From positions 1-46,313 of the forward strand of contig CABJAN010000026.1 of assembly GCA_902363515.1 (NCBI GenBank): a stretch of DNA of 46,313 nucleotides, in the 5' to 3' direction. Position numbers and translations under genes: made by a program. The notes below the pieces were generated by a model, which was given only the letters and a program-made list of their open reading frames with translations, made no database searches and was not told the origin of the DNA. The number at the start of each line of letters is the position of its first letter. The stretch's first letter is position 1. The DNA comes from Bacillota bacterium (GTDB taxonomy: Bacteria > Bacillota > Clostridia > Lachnospirales > Lachnospiraceae). Shown here one piece after another: positions 23,448 through 31,984 of the stretch.

Positions 23448-25538
23448 TTGATTTTAGTTATCGCAGAAAAACCCAGTGTGGCGCAGACAATCGCCGCCGT
23501 ACTTGAGGCAAAGGAGAAAAAAGACGGATTTCTTACAGGAAACGGCTATCTTGTTTCTTGGTGTGTAGGACATTTGGTAGGGCTTTCCGAAGCTGCCGCC
23601 TACGGGGAGCAGTATAAAAAGTGGAGCTATGACAGCTTACCGATTTTGCCGCAGGAATGGAAATACACCGTTGCGGCTGATAAGGAAAAGCAATTCAAGA
23701 CCTTAAAGGAGCTTATGCACCGGGCAGACGTTTCCGAAGTCGTAAACGCCTGCGACGCAGGACGCGAGGGAGAATTGATTTTTCGCTTTGTCTATGAAGT
23801 TGCTGGGTGCAGGAAGCCTATGCGCCGCTTGTGGATTTCTTCAATGGAAGAAGCTGCTATCAAAGAGGGCTTTTCCCGTCTGAAGAACGGCGAAGAATAC
23901 GACGCGCTCTTTGCTTCCGCACTATGCAGGGCAAAGGCAGACTGGCTTATCGGTATCAACGCCACCCGCCTTTTTTCTGTCCTTTACAATCATACCTTAA
24001 ATGTAGGGCGCGTACAGACCCCGACCTTAAAAATGCTTGTTGACCGGGACGCAGCGATTACCACCTTTAAGAAAGAGAAATATTATCATGTGCGCCTGTC
24101 CTTATCCGGCGCGGAAGCTGCAAGTGAAAAACTGTCTGACCGTTCCGAAGCTGACAGTCTGAAAGCTGCTTGCGAAGCGTCAAAAGCAGTCTGTACTTCC
24201 CTTGTGAAAGAGAGAAAGACCGCAGCCCCGCCGAAGCTCTTTGACCTTACTTCTTTACAGAGGGAAGCAAACCGCCTGTTCGGATATACCGCAAAGCAGA
24301 CCCTTGACTTTGCACAAGCCCTGTATGAAAAGAAGCTCTTGACCTATCCGAGAACCGACAGCAGCTATCTGACCGACGACATGGGCGACACAGTGGCGGG
24401 CATTATCACGCTACTTTGCGGGAAGTTTTCTTTTATGGAGGGCGCAGACTTCACGCCGGAGCTTTCAAAGGTGCTGAACAGTAAAAAGGTATCCGACCAC
24501 CACGCCATTATCCCCACTATGGAGCTTGCAAAAACTGACCTTGCCGCGCTGCCGGAAAGTGAAAAAAATATCCTTACCCTTGCCGGGGCGCGTCTGCTTA
24601 TGGCGACCACTGCACCGCATACCTTTGAAGCGGTTACAGCAGTTTTTGAATGTGCCGGACAGAGCTTTACCGCAAGGGGCAAAACGGTACTTTTTGACGG
24701 GTGGAAAGAGATTGACCGAAGATACCGGGCAGCCTTAAAGAATAAGCCCGAAGCAGACGACGCAGACAGCGACACAGGAAAGACCCTGCCGCCATTTGTC
24801 GAGGGACAGACCTTTGAAAATCCGGCGGCAATGGTAACGGAGCATGACACCACACCGCCGAAGCCCCACAACGAAGCGTCGCTGCTCTCTGCTATGGAAC
24901 GCGCCGGAAGCGAGGACACCAACCCGGACGCAGAGCGCAAAGGGCTTGGAACGCCCGCCACCCGCGCCGCCGTCATTGAAAAACTGGTAAAGGGCGGCTT
25001 TGTGGAGCGAAAAGGCAAGCAGCTACTTCCCACAAAGGACGGTATCAACCTTGTGTGCGTCCTGCCGGACACCTTGACAAGCCCGCAGCTTACCGCAGAA
25101 TGGGAAAACAATCTGACACAGATTGCAAAGGGCAAGGCAGACCCCGCCGCATTTATGGAGGGTATCGAGGATATGGCGCGGGAACTGGTAAAGACCTATC
25201 CGTTTCTTTCTGATGATAAGGCGCAGATGTTCAAGCCGGAACGGGAAGCGTTGGGAAGCTGCCCCCGCTGCGGCTCTCCTGTCTATGAGGGGAAGAAAAA
25301 CTACTATTGCAGTAACAAAGAATGTGCCTTTACCATGTGGAAAAATGACCGTTTCTTTGAGGAACGCAAAGTATCATTCACACCGAAGATTGCTGCTGCA
25401 CTCTTAAAATCCGGCAAGGTAAATGTGAAGAAGCTCTATTCCCCAAAGACGGGCAAAACCTATGACGGAACTATCGTATTGGCTGATACAGGCGGGAAAT
25501 ACGTCAATTACAGGGTGGCGCTTCCGAAGAAGAAATAA
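23448..25538 (+). CDS. topB: DNA topoisomerase III (conjugative-element type)
   Basis: Start TTG 23448 is 8 bases after AAAGGAGG; the frame is open further upstream but without a ribosome site. The 696-residue enzyme has TOPRIM motifs VIAEKPSVA and DAGREGELIFR, the catalytic Tyr in TYPRTDSSYL (near residue 300), and a C-terminal zinc ribbon CPRCGSP...YYCSNKEC. Type IA topoisomerases relax single-stranded or hemicatenated DNA and are typical of Tn1549-like ICEs, where they help process transfer intermediates. Complete. Confidence 0.93.
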   Translation: MILVIAEKPSVAQTIAAVLEAKEKKDGFLTGNGYLVSWCVGHLVGLSEAAAYGEQYKKWSYDSLPILPQEWKYTVAADKEKQFKTLKELMHRADVSEVVNACDAGREGELIFRFVYEVAGCRKPMRRLWISSMEEAAIKEGFSRLKNGEEYDALFASALCRAKADWLIGINATRLFSVLYNHTLNVGRVQTPTLKMLVDRDAAITTFKKEKYYHVRLSLSGAEAASEKLSDRSEADSLKAACEASKAVCTSLVKERKTAAPPKLFDLTSLQREANRLFGYTAKQTLDFAQALYEKKLLTYPRTDSSYLTDDMGDTVAGIITLLCGKFSFMEGADFTPELSKVLNSKKVSDHHAIIPTMELAKTDLAALPESEKNILTLAGARLLMATTAPHTFEAVTAVFECAGQSFTARGKTVLFDGWKEIDRRYRAALKNKPEADDADSDTGKTLPPFVEGQTFENPAAMVTEHDTTPPKPHNEASLLSAMERAGSEDTNPDAERKGLGTPATRAAVIEKLVKGGFVERKGKQLLPTKDGINLVCVLPDTLTSPQLTAEWENNLTQIAKGKADPAAFMEGIEDMARELVKTYPFLSDDKAQMFKPEREALGSCPRCGSPVYEGKKNYYCSNKECAFTMWKNDRFFEERKVSFTPKIAAALLKSGKVNVKKLYSPKTGKTYDGTIVLADTGGKYVNYRVALPKKK

Positions 25539-25544
25539 CTGAAT

Positions 25545-25643
25545 AGCAAGCATAGGAAAAGAGTACCCTTTTCCGTAAAATCCCTGCTTTCTCTACCGAG
25601 AACGGCGGGGATTTTTGCTTGTTGGGAAGTTTCCCAAACCCTC
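25545..25643 (+). other. oriT-like bipartite element, copy 1
   Basis: Block A (25545-25577) starts AGCAAGCATAGGAAAAG and continues GTACCCTTTTCCGTA; it contains the inverted pair GGAAAAGAGTACCCTTTTCC. A 37-bp variable spacer follows. Block B (25615-25643) holds TTGCTTGTTGGGAAGTTTCC and CAAACCCTC, with palindrome TTGGGAA-GT-TTCCCAA. The same two blocks with the same 37-bp spacing occur in opposite orientation at 33640-33738 beside mobC. Hairpin-rich non-coding DNA next to relaxase genes suggests oriT or a relaxase-binding copy. Confidence 0.65.
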
Positions 25644-25769
25644 TGTTTTGTGAAGGGTTTTACCCTCTGAAATCTTGAAAAAACTTTGGCAAAAATGCGG
25701 GCGCGGGGTATTGAATGATGAAACAGGAAAATGCAGCGTCCGCGCTGCCATTTGGAAAGGAGGTTACAC

Positions 25770-28700
25770 ATGGCAAGTTTACGGGACACCGTAAAGGACT
25801 ATCAAGAAGATTTAAGGGACGGTATCGCTTGGGTGGCGTTTTGGAAAACGGGACGTTCTTGGAACGCTGAATATTTCCACCTTGAAATGGGCGACTACCT
25901 TTACCCGGAGGACAGAAGCCGCATGGAAGAAATCAAACAGACTGACCCCGCCGCCGTTGTGGTAAACGGTTATTATTCCGGCTATCTTGGCGAGGATATG
26001 AGCCTTGACGAGCTGACCGCAGGGGTGCGCCGCCACTACGAAAACGGATATAGCAATATCGGGGAATTTATCGAAGCCCACGACGACAGGCTGCCGCCGG
26101 AACTTATCGAGGAAGCAAGAGCCGCCGCCCACGCTACGGGGCTGCCTTTCTCTGAAAAAGCCTATCGGGACGGCGAAGAATCCGACCCCTATATTTTTGA
26201 CGGGAGCATGAGCATGGAGGATTACGAACTTATGCACCGCATGATTGAAAACGAAAGGAGTGAACGCATGGCAGAAACGATTTTAAGCGGGTATCTTTCT
26301 AATCTTGGAAAGTACACCGAGGGTAGACCTGCGGGCGAATGGGTATCATTCCCCACGACTGCCGAGCATTTGAAAGAAGTCTTTGACCGTATCGGGATAG
26401 ACGGCAAAAACTACGGGGAGCTGCATATCACAGAATACCAGTCCTCTATTGCAGGACTGGCAGGAAAATTGACCGAGCTTGAAAGCCTTGACGAACTGAA
26501 CTATTTGAGCGAACTTTTGAAAATGCAGTTTGACGATGACCGGGAAAAATTTGTTGCAGCTATGGCATACGGCGACCATACAAGGGACTTGCAGGACATC
26601 ATCAACCTTGCACAAAACCTTGATTGTTACTGGCTTTACCCGTCCGTACAGAGTGAGGAAGATTACGGGCATTATCTGATTGAAGAACTGGACGAGTTGG
26701 AGCTGCCCGAAGAAGCAAAAAAATATTTCATGTATGAGGAATACGGGCGGGACTCTGCTATCAATGACGGGGGCAGATTTACCGAGCAGGGCTATATCTA
26801 CAATAACCGCAACACATTTACAGAATGGTACGACGGGCGCGACGTGCCGGAGGAATACCGGGTAACGCCGCAGCCGCCAGTACAGGAAAAGGAACAGGCA
26901 GACCTTGACGCTTCCGTAGCCATACAAACCACCGCCACAGAGCAGCCCCCGGTTCTCCCGATTATCCTATCTTCTGAAAAGCCAGCCGACAAAATGAAAG
27001 AGATTACCGACCGACTGGAACAGGGTATTTTAGAACTGTATGAAAGCGACCGTTACGCCGATTATCTGCGTACTATGTCAAAATTCCATGATTACAGCCT
27101 TAACAATACAATCCTTATCGCCATGCAGGGCGGCAATCTTGTGAAAGGCTATAAACAATGGGAAAAGGAATTTGACCGCCATGTAAAGCCGGGAGAAAAA
27201 GCTATCAAGATACTTGCGCCGTCCCCGTTTACCGTTAAGAAACAGGTGGAAAAAATCGACCCGGACACCCAAAAGCCTGTTTTCGATAAAGACGGGAAGC
27301 CTGTTACCGAGGAAAAGGAAATCAAGATACCCGCTTTTCGTGTAGTATCTGTCTTTGATATTTCACAGACCGAGGGAAAGGAGCTTCCTGCCCTTACCTA
27401 TGAGCTGACGGGCAACGTGGAACAATACAAGGATTTTTTCGCTGCCCTTGAAAAGACTTCCCCCTTTGCTATGGGATTTGAAGCATTAAGCGACGGCGTA
27501 AAAGGACGCTGCAATTACGAGGAAAAGCGTATCTTCATCAACGAGGGTATGGACGAATTGCAGAATATCAAGACCGCAATCCATGAAATCGCCCACGCCA
27601 CGCTGCATGATACCGCCCTTGCCATGCCGGAACGCCCCGACCGCCGCACCCGCGAGGTACAGGCGGAAAGCGTCGCCTATGCGGTCTGCCAACATTACGG
27701 GCTTGATACGTCGGACTATTCTTTTGGGTATATCGCCGGGTGGAGCAGCGGAAAAGAACTTGCAGAACTGAAAGGCTCTCTTGAAACAATCCGCAGTACC
27801 GCCGCAAGTCTGATTGATACCATAGACGGACATTTTGCAGAAATCCAAAAGGCACAGGATAAGGAACAGACCACCGAACAGGCGCAGCCCGCACAAGAAG
27901 CTACCAAACAGCCCGAAGCAGAAGCAGCCGCGCCGGAGCTTCCCGAAGAAACAGCTACAGTACAGGAAAAAGAAGCACAGCCGGAACAGGCTGCACCTGC
28001 CGCCCCTTATTATCCTATCAATGAAGCTGCCGCCAAACGTGCAAAGGATATGAACAGCTTTTCCGATTATAAGCAAGGCAGCGCGACGGCTGAATACAGG
28101 CATTACGTTGATGAAGCCGTACAGCTTGCAGAAAGGCAGAAACAGCGGGTAGACCCGATGTACCATGAGAAAATCGACAGCCTGCTTGACACTTACGCCC
28201 GGAAACTGGCGGCGAACATGAACAAGGGCTATGAGATTGACGCGCGTGTTCCCTCTATACTGATTGCAGGCGGCTCTAACTTCCCCACAAGGAAGAAAGA
28301 AAAGCAGAACGCAGCCCGCGACAGCAATTACCGGGAATGGCAGGACATACAAGGGCTTCTTGATAAAATCCGCAGCACCGGCATGGGCGGTATCAGCGCA
28401 GACGACCCGCAGGCAGTACAGAAGTTAGAAAAGAAACTGGAAAACCTTGAAAAATCACAGGAAACCATGAAAGCCGTAAACGCCTATTACCGCAAGCATA
28501 AGACCCTTGACGGCTGCCCGCATTTACCGCCGGAGGAACTGGAAAAACTGAAAGCGGACATGGCGAGCAGTTGGCATTTGGAGGACAAGCCCTTTGCGAC
28601 TTGGGCGTTATCCAACAACAGCGCAGAAATCCGGCGTGTAAAAGACCGTATCAAATCCCTTTCACAGCAAAAAGAAATTAGTTTTGTCGGTTGGGAATTT

Positions 28701-29600
28701 GACGGCGGCAAGGTGGAAGCAAACACCGAAGCGAACCGACTGCAAATCTTCTTTGAGGATAAGCCGGACGAAGCCACGCGGGAAGCCTTAAAAAGTAACG
28801 GCTTCCGTTGGTCGCCAAAAGCAGGGGCATGGCAGCGGCAGCTTACCAGTAACGCCTACTATGCGGCTGATTATGTGAAAGCGATTGCACCCCTTACCGG
28901 AGAAAAGCCTACCGAGTTACAGCGGGCGCATATCCGGCAGCAAAAGGTAGCTGCACAGGAACAACCCGCACAGGAGCAGCCGGAACAGGAAGCCCCACAG
29001 GACAAAGACACCTTTTCCATTTATCAGATAAAAGGCGAGGAAGAAACAAGGGATTTGCGCTTTGAACCTTACGACCGTCTGACTGCCACAGGACACCGGG
29101 TAGACCCGAAAAACTATGCGCTTGTCTATTCCGCAGAGCTTACGCCGGGGACTTCCCTTGAAGATATTTACACCCGCTTTAATATCGACCACCCGAAAGA
29201 TTTTAAGGGACACAGCCTTTCCGTTTCCGACGTGGTGGTGCTTCATCAGAACGGGCGGGACACCGCCCACTATGTAGACAGCTTTGGTTATAAGAACGTG
29301 CCGGAATTTTTGCAGCCGGTAAACTATCTGAAAACTGCCGAGCAGACCACCGAGCAAAATTACAACATGATTGACGGGCAAATAAACAACACCCCGACCG
29401 CTGCGGAACTGAAGGAAAAGGCAAAAGCCGGGGGACAGATTTCCCTTGCGGAATATGCAGAAGCATTGAAAACCGATAAGGAACGCGGCAAGCCTGCCAA
29501 ACAGGAAAAGCCCTCTATCCGGGAGCAGCTTAAAGCAGCGAAAGAACAGACACCGAAGAAACAGGCAAGACAAAAAACACAGGATTTGGAAAGGAGCTGA
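25770..29600 (+). CDS. ArdA-ArdC-YodL-DUF4316 fusion protein (antirestriction)
   Basis: ATG 25770 follows AAAGGAGG; 1276 residues. Order: an unassigned N-terminus (1-166); an ArdA-like region (about 167-395, ILSGYLSNLGKYTEG, NYGELHITEYQSS); an ArdC/LtrC-like region with N-terminal ssDNA-binding type segment and metallopeptidase HEIAH near 605-609; a Glu/Gln/Ala linker; further helical modules; YodL (FSIYQIKGEEETRDLRFEPY, about 1081); DUF4316 at the end. ArdA mimics DNA and blocks type I restriction; ArdC-type proteins protect entering single strands. A second strong ribosome site before M167 could give a shorter form. Confidence 0.82.
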   Translation: MASLRDTVKDYQEDLRDGIAWVAFWKTGRSWNAEYFHLEMGDYLYPEDRSRMEEIKQTDPAAVVVNGYYSGYLGEDMSLDELTAGVRRHYENGYSNIGEFIEAHDDRLPPELIEEARAAAHATGLPFSEKAYRDGEESDPYIFDGSMSMEDYELMHRMIENERSERMAETILSGYLSNLGKYTEGRPAGEWVSFPTTAEHLKEVFDRIGIDGKNYGELHITEYQSSIAGLAGKLTELESLDELNYLSELLKMQFDDDREKFVAAMAYGDHTRDLQDIINLAQNLDCYWLYPSVQSEEDYGHYLIEELDELELPEEAKKYFMYEEYGRDSAINDGGRFTEQGYIYNNRNTFTEWYDGRDVPEEYRVTPQPPVQEKEQADLDASVAIQTTATEQPPVLPIILSSEKPADKMKEITDRLEQGILELYESDRYADYLRTMSKFHDYSLNNTILIAMQGGNLVKGYKQWEKEFDRHVKPGEKAIKILAPSPFTVKKQVEKIDPDTQKPVFDKDGKPVTEEKEIKIPAFRVVSVFDISQTEGKELPALTYELTGNVEQYKDFFAALEKTSPFAMGFEALSDGVKGRCNYEEKRIFINEGMDELQNIKTAIHEIAHATLHDTALAMPERPDRRTREVQAESVAYAVCQHYGLDTSDYSFGYIAGWSSGKELAELKGSLETIRSTAASLIDTIDGHFAEIQKAQDKEQTTEQAQPAQEATKQPEAEAAAPELPEETATVQEKEAQPEQAAPAAPYYPINEAAAKRAKDMNSFSDYKQGSATAEYRHYVDEAVQLAERQKQRVDPMYHEKIDSLLDTYARKLAANMNKGYEIDARVPSILIAGGSNFPTRKKEKQNAARDSNYREWQDIQGLLDKIRSTGMGGISADDPQAVQKLEKKLENLEKSQETMKAVNAYYRKHKTLDGCPHLPPEELEKLKADMASSWHLEDKPFATWALSNNSAEIRRVKDRIKSLSQQKEISFVGWEFDGGKVEANTEANRLQIFFEDKPDEATREALKSNGFRWSPKAGAWQRQLTSNAYYAADYVKAIAPLTGEKPTELQRAHIRQQKVAAQEQPAQEQPEQEAPQDKDTFSIYQIKGEEETRDLRFEPYDRLTATGHRVDPKNYALVYSAELTPGTSLEDIYTRFNIDHPKDFKGHSLSVSDVVVLHQNGRDTAHYVDSFGYKNVPEFLQPVNYLKTAEQTTEQNYNMIDGQINNTPTAAELKEKAKAGGQISLAEYAEALKTDKERGKPAKQEKPSIREQLKAAKEQTPKKQARQKTQDLERS

Positions 29601-29603
29601 CCT

Positions 29604-30548
29604 ATGAAGTTACAAAAATTTGAAAATGTGGACGTTATCGCTTCCCTTGAAGCCATAATGAAACAGAACACCGCTTTTTATCAGAGCGATTTTGATATAG
29701 ACAAACAGATTTTGCAGAAAGCGGCGGTAAGTCCTATCCCGGAGGACAGACGGCTTTTGTGGTTTTCCCGTCCGTCCGGGACGTGCTGCTTCCGGGAACG
29801 GGACGTTTTTCTAAAGGACACAAGGCAGCATAATACATGGCGGTTTTATGGGGAACAGACCCGCGATATTATCCTTGCCTATGCGGTGGAACTGACAGGC
29901 ACAGAGCAGGAAAAAATCAAAGGCAATCTGTATGAACTGGATTATTTGCAGCATTTTCGGGAAGTAATCGAAAAATCAATCCCTGCTGACAACTACACGC
30001 TGATTTATGAGCATGGAGAGCTGACAAAACCTGCCGGACAATATTTTGACATAGACACTGACCCGCAGCTTGGAAAATTTATACGTTTTGAAGCACAGCC
30101 AAACAACCCGGAAGCCTTAAAAAGCCTTTTGAGGGAACAGTACCAAAACCGAATACCACATACACAGGGGGATTTTCAGTTACATATCGCCGCCCTGCAT
30201 GACGGACGGATTGAAACGGAAGCCCGCCGGATTGTGGAAAATGTAAAAGGACTTGGAGAACCGGACAGCCCCGAAAAGACCCATTGTGCAGTAGAGCTTT
30301 CTCCCTATTTTGTTCCACTGGCAACGGATAAGGACATGGAACGGCTGTTTTCCATGCTCCCTTACAAAAACCTTTCCTTTTCCACGTTAGAGGGCAGGCA
30401 TGGCATTTATGCGCTGATAGATAAAAACGAGAGGAATAAAGAGATGAAAAAGTCCCGTCCCTCTGTCCGGGCGCAGTTACAAACAGAGAAATCCCCAAAA
30501 GTCCCGAAAAAGACAGTAAAATCAAAAAATCACAAATTGGAGGTATGA
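29604..30548 (+). CDS. Conserved ICE protein of unknown function
   Basis: ATG 29604 is 3 bases after the preceding stop and has GGAAAGGAG upstream. The 314-residue protein contains LLWFSRPSGTCCFRERDVFL, NTWRFYGEQTRDIILAYAVEL and a lysine-rich tail (KKSRPSVRAQL...), similar in style to the C-terminal end of the ArdA-ArdC fusion. I do not recognise a catalytic motif. Position in the operon suggests an accessory to transfer or establishment. Confidence 0.65.
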   Translation: MKLQKFENVDVIASLEAIMKQNTAFYQSDFDIDKQILQKAAVSPIPEDRRLLWFSRPSGTCCFRERDVFLKDTRQHNTWRFYGEQTRDIILAYAVELTGTEQEKIKGNLYELDYLQHFREVIEKSIPADNYTLIYEHGELTKPAGQYFDIDTDPQLGKFIRFEAQPNNPEALKSLLREQYQNRIPHTQGDFQLHIAALHDGRIETEARRIVENVKGLGEPDSPEKTHCAVELSPYFVPLATDKDMERLFSMLPYKNLSFSTLEGRHGIYALIDKNERNKEMKKSRPSVRAQLQTEKSPKVPKKTVKSKNHKLEV

Positions 30549-30550
30549 GC

Positions 30551-30757
30551 ATGATTAGACTGACCGTTGAAGAAATGAACCTGTTAAGCATTTACCACGA
30601 GGGAAGCAAGGCACAGCTTATGGAAAATATGACGGCTGCGCTGCCATTCATGGACGAGGATATGCGCCCTTTTGCAAAGCGTACCTTACAGAAAATCTCC
30701 CCATTAACAGAAAACGAATATGCGGAGCTTACCATTTTCGCCGCTGATGAGGTATGA
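30551..30757 (+). CDS. Transposon-transfer assisting protein (TTRAP family)
   Basis: ATG 30551 has GGAGG 7 bases upstream; an ATG two codons earlier is too close to it. The 68-residue product (IRLTVEEMNLLSIYHEGSKA, then ENMTAALPFMDEDMRPFA) fits the small TTRAP family of ICEs. Helical and acidic. It overlaps the next gene by 4 nt. Precise function unknown. Confidence 0.8.
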   Translation: MIRLTVEEMNLLSIYHEGSKAQLMENMTAALPFMDEDMRPFAKRTLQKISPLTENEYAELTIFAADEV

Positions 30758-31119
30758 CCGGGGGTAAGCGGCTCACGCCGCCCCAAAGCCGGAAAATCAA
30801 CAGTCTTGTAAAAAAGGAGTGCTGCAACTGCGAGCGCGGACACTGTATTTTACTGGACGACGGGGAGGAATGTGTCTGCCCGCAGCTTATTTCCTATTCG
30901 CTTTTATGCAAGTGGTTTCAGATTGCTGTACTTCCTCTTGATAAGTTGCTCTATGCGGAGCTTTTCAAAACCGAGGACAAAAAGCGTTGTACCGAGTGCG
31001 GCACATTCTTTGTATCAAAATCAAACAGCGTCAAATACTGCCCGGATTGCCGGAAACGGATTACCCGTAAACAGGCAGCCGAGCGCATGAGGAAACGGCG
31101 CGCGGCAGTTACGCAATAA
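30754..31119 (+). CDS. Cysteine-rich VLP domain protein
   Basis: The ATG at 30754 overlaps the TTRAP stop. The 121-residue product has two cysteine clusters: CCNCERGHCILLDDGEECVC with the nearby C of CPQL, and CTECGTFFVSK...VKYCPDC, the second resembling a zinc ribbon. It ends in a basic helix (RKQAAERMRKRRAAVTQ). This fits the Cys_rich_VLP family found after TTRAP in ICEs; likely DNA- or RNA-binding. Its last codons form the start of the 112-bp element copy B. Confidence 0.8.
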   Translation: MTGGKRLTPPQSRKINSLVKKECCNCERGHCILLDDGEECVCPQLISYSLLCKWFQIAVLPLDKLLYAELFKTEDKKRCTECGTFFVSKSNSVKYCPDCRKRITRKQAAERMRKRRAAVTQ

Positions 31120-31219
31120 GGGCGAAAAAAGCCTTGATTTACAGGGCATAAACAGCGTGAAACTGGCATAGGCGATACAGAATACCTTTTCCCTTGAAAT
31201 CGTGGTTCTACTGCGTAAC
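31108..31219 (+). repeat. 112-bp element with inverted ends, copy B (operon end)
   Basis: It starts GTTACGCAATA (31108-31118), which encodes the end of the Cys-rich VLP gene, and ends TACTGCGTAAC (31209-31219). Length equals copy A at 1736-1847. Conserved parts are the outer thirds; the centre is unrelated. Confidence 0.7.
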
Positions 31220-31246
31220 AGATACTAAAAACGTACCTACACAAAG

Positions 31247-31291
31247 CAAGGCGCAGACAGTCTTTTGTTGGCTGTCTGCGCCTTGTTTTTT
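31247..31291. terminator. Strong bidirectional terminator
   Basis: CAAGGCGCAGACAG (31247-31260) and CTGTCTGCGCCTTG (31272-31285) pair perfectly over 14 bp; TTTTTT follows on the + strand. It ends the long transfer operon and overlaps the end of the leftward hydrolase gene. Confidence 0.85.
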
Positions 31292-31913
31292 ATTTGAGAT
31301 TGAAAAATGTATTTAATTGTTTTCCTAATTCAACAGGGTTGTCTTTGTTTACTTCATGTCCTGCATTTTGAATAATAGATAATTTTGCACAAGGTATCAT
31401 TTTTTCCATATCCACAGAAGCAGTTTTATTTGCATTATCTTTACTCCCGCACAAAAGCAACACTGGACATTGAATATCACTTAAACTTTGTTGAAAATCT
31501 AATTCTATCATAGAATTACATATACTGATAAAATCCTTTTTTTGAAACCCCATTTTTGAAAATACAGACTTGGGCATTATGTGAAACAACATATTTTGAA
31601 ATCTTAATAACCGTTTAGGCATAGTATATTGCGTTCCTATCAGTACCAACGAATTTACTCTATCAGCGTGTTCAATTCCATATTGCATAGCAAGAATACC
31701 ACCCAAAGAAAGACCGCACAAATTCAAAGGTTCATTGAACTGATTACAATAATTTTCTAACATTTGATATAGGGTATTATAACAGGGTTTTTTATCTACA
31801 AGCCACTCCGACAAATTCGGGCAAATAATATCCATTCTATTTTCCATAACTTCAACCGTTTTATCCCACTCTGAAGAAGTTTGCCCTAAACCATGAAGTA
31901 ATATTGATTTCAT
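31290..31913 (-). CDS. Alpha/beta hydrolase
   Basis: ATG 31913 follows AAAGAGG; 207 residues. The fold motifs are an oxyanion HGLGQTSSEW near the start, nucleophile GLSLGG (Ser about 69), an Asp in LCGSKDNA and a C-terminal His in NAGHEVN. The substrate is unknown. The gene is AT-rich (unlike the GC-balanced relaxase beside it), so it is probably cargo inserted between the transfer operon and the relaxase gene. A TATAAT on the minus strand at 31964-31959 may be its promoter. Confidence 0.8.
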   Translation of the reverse strand: MKSILLHGLGQTSSEWDKTVEVMENRMDIICPNLSEWLVDKKPCYNTLYQMLENYCNQFNEPLNLCGLSLGGILAMQYGIEHADRVNSLVLIGTQYTMPKRLLRFQNMLFHIMPKSVFSKMGFQKKDFISICNSMIELDFQQSLSDIQCPVLLLCGSKDNANKTASVDMEKMIPCAKLSIIQNAGHEVNKDNPVELGKQLNTFFNLK

Positions 31914-31984
31914 TAAACTATCCTCTTTCTTTTTTGTAAGCGAACATAAGGTAAAGCTATTATAGCATACCATGTCGGCTTATG

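Noticed and set aside
24365..25135. 256-codon open frame antisense to topB
   Set aside because: It is the mirror of a GC-rich coding frame, with no ribosome site and a serine/proline-rich product typical of shadows.
27486..28352. 288-codon open frame antisense to the ArdA-ArdC gene
   Set aside because: No ribosome site and cysteine/phenylalanine-rich low-complexity product; mirror of the real gene.
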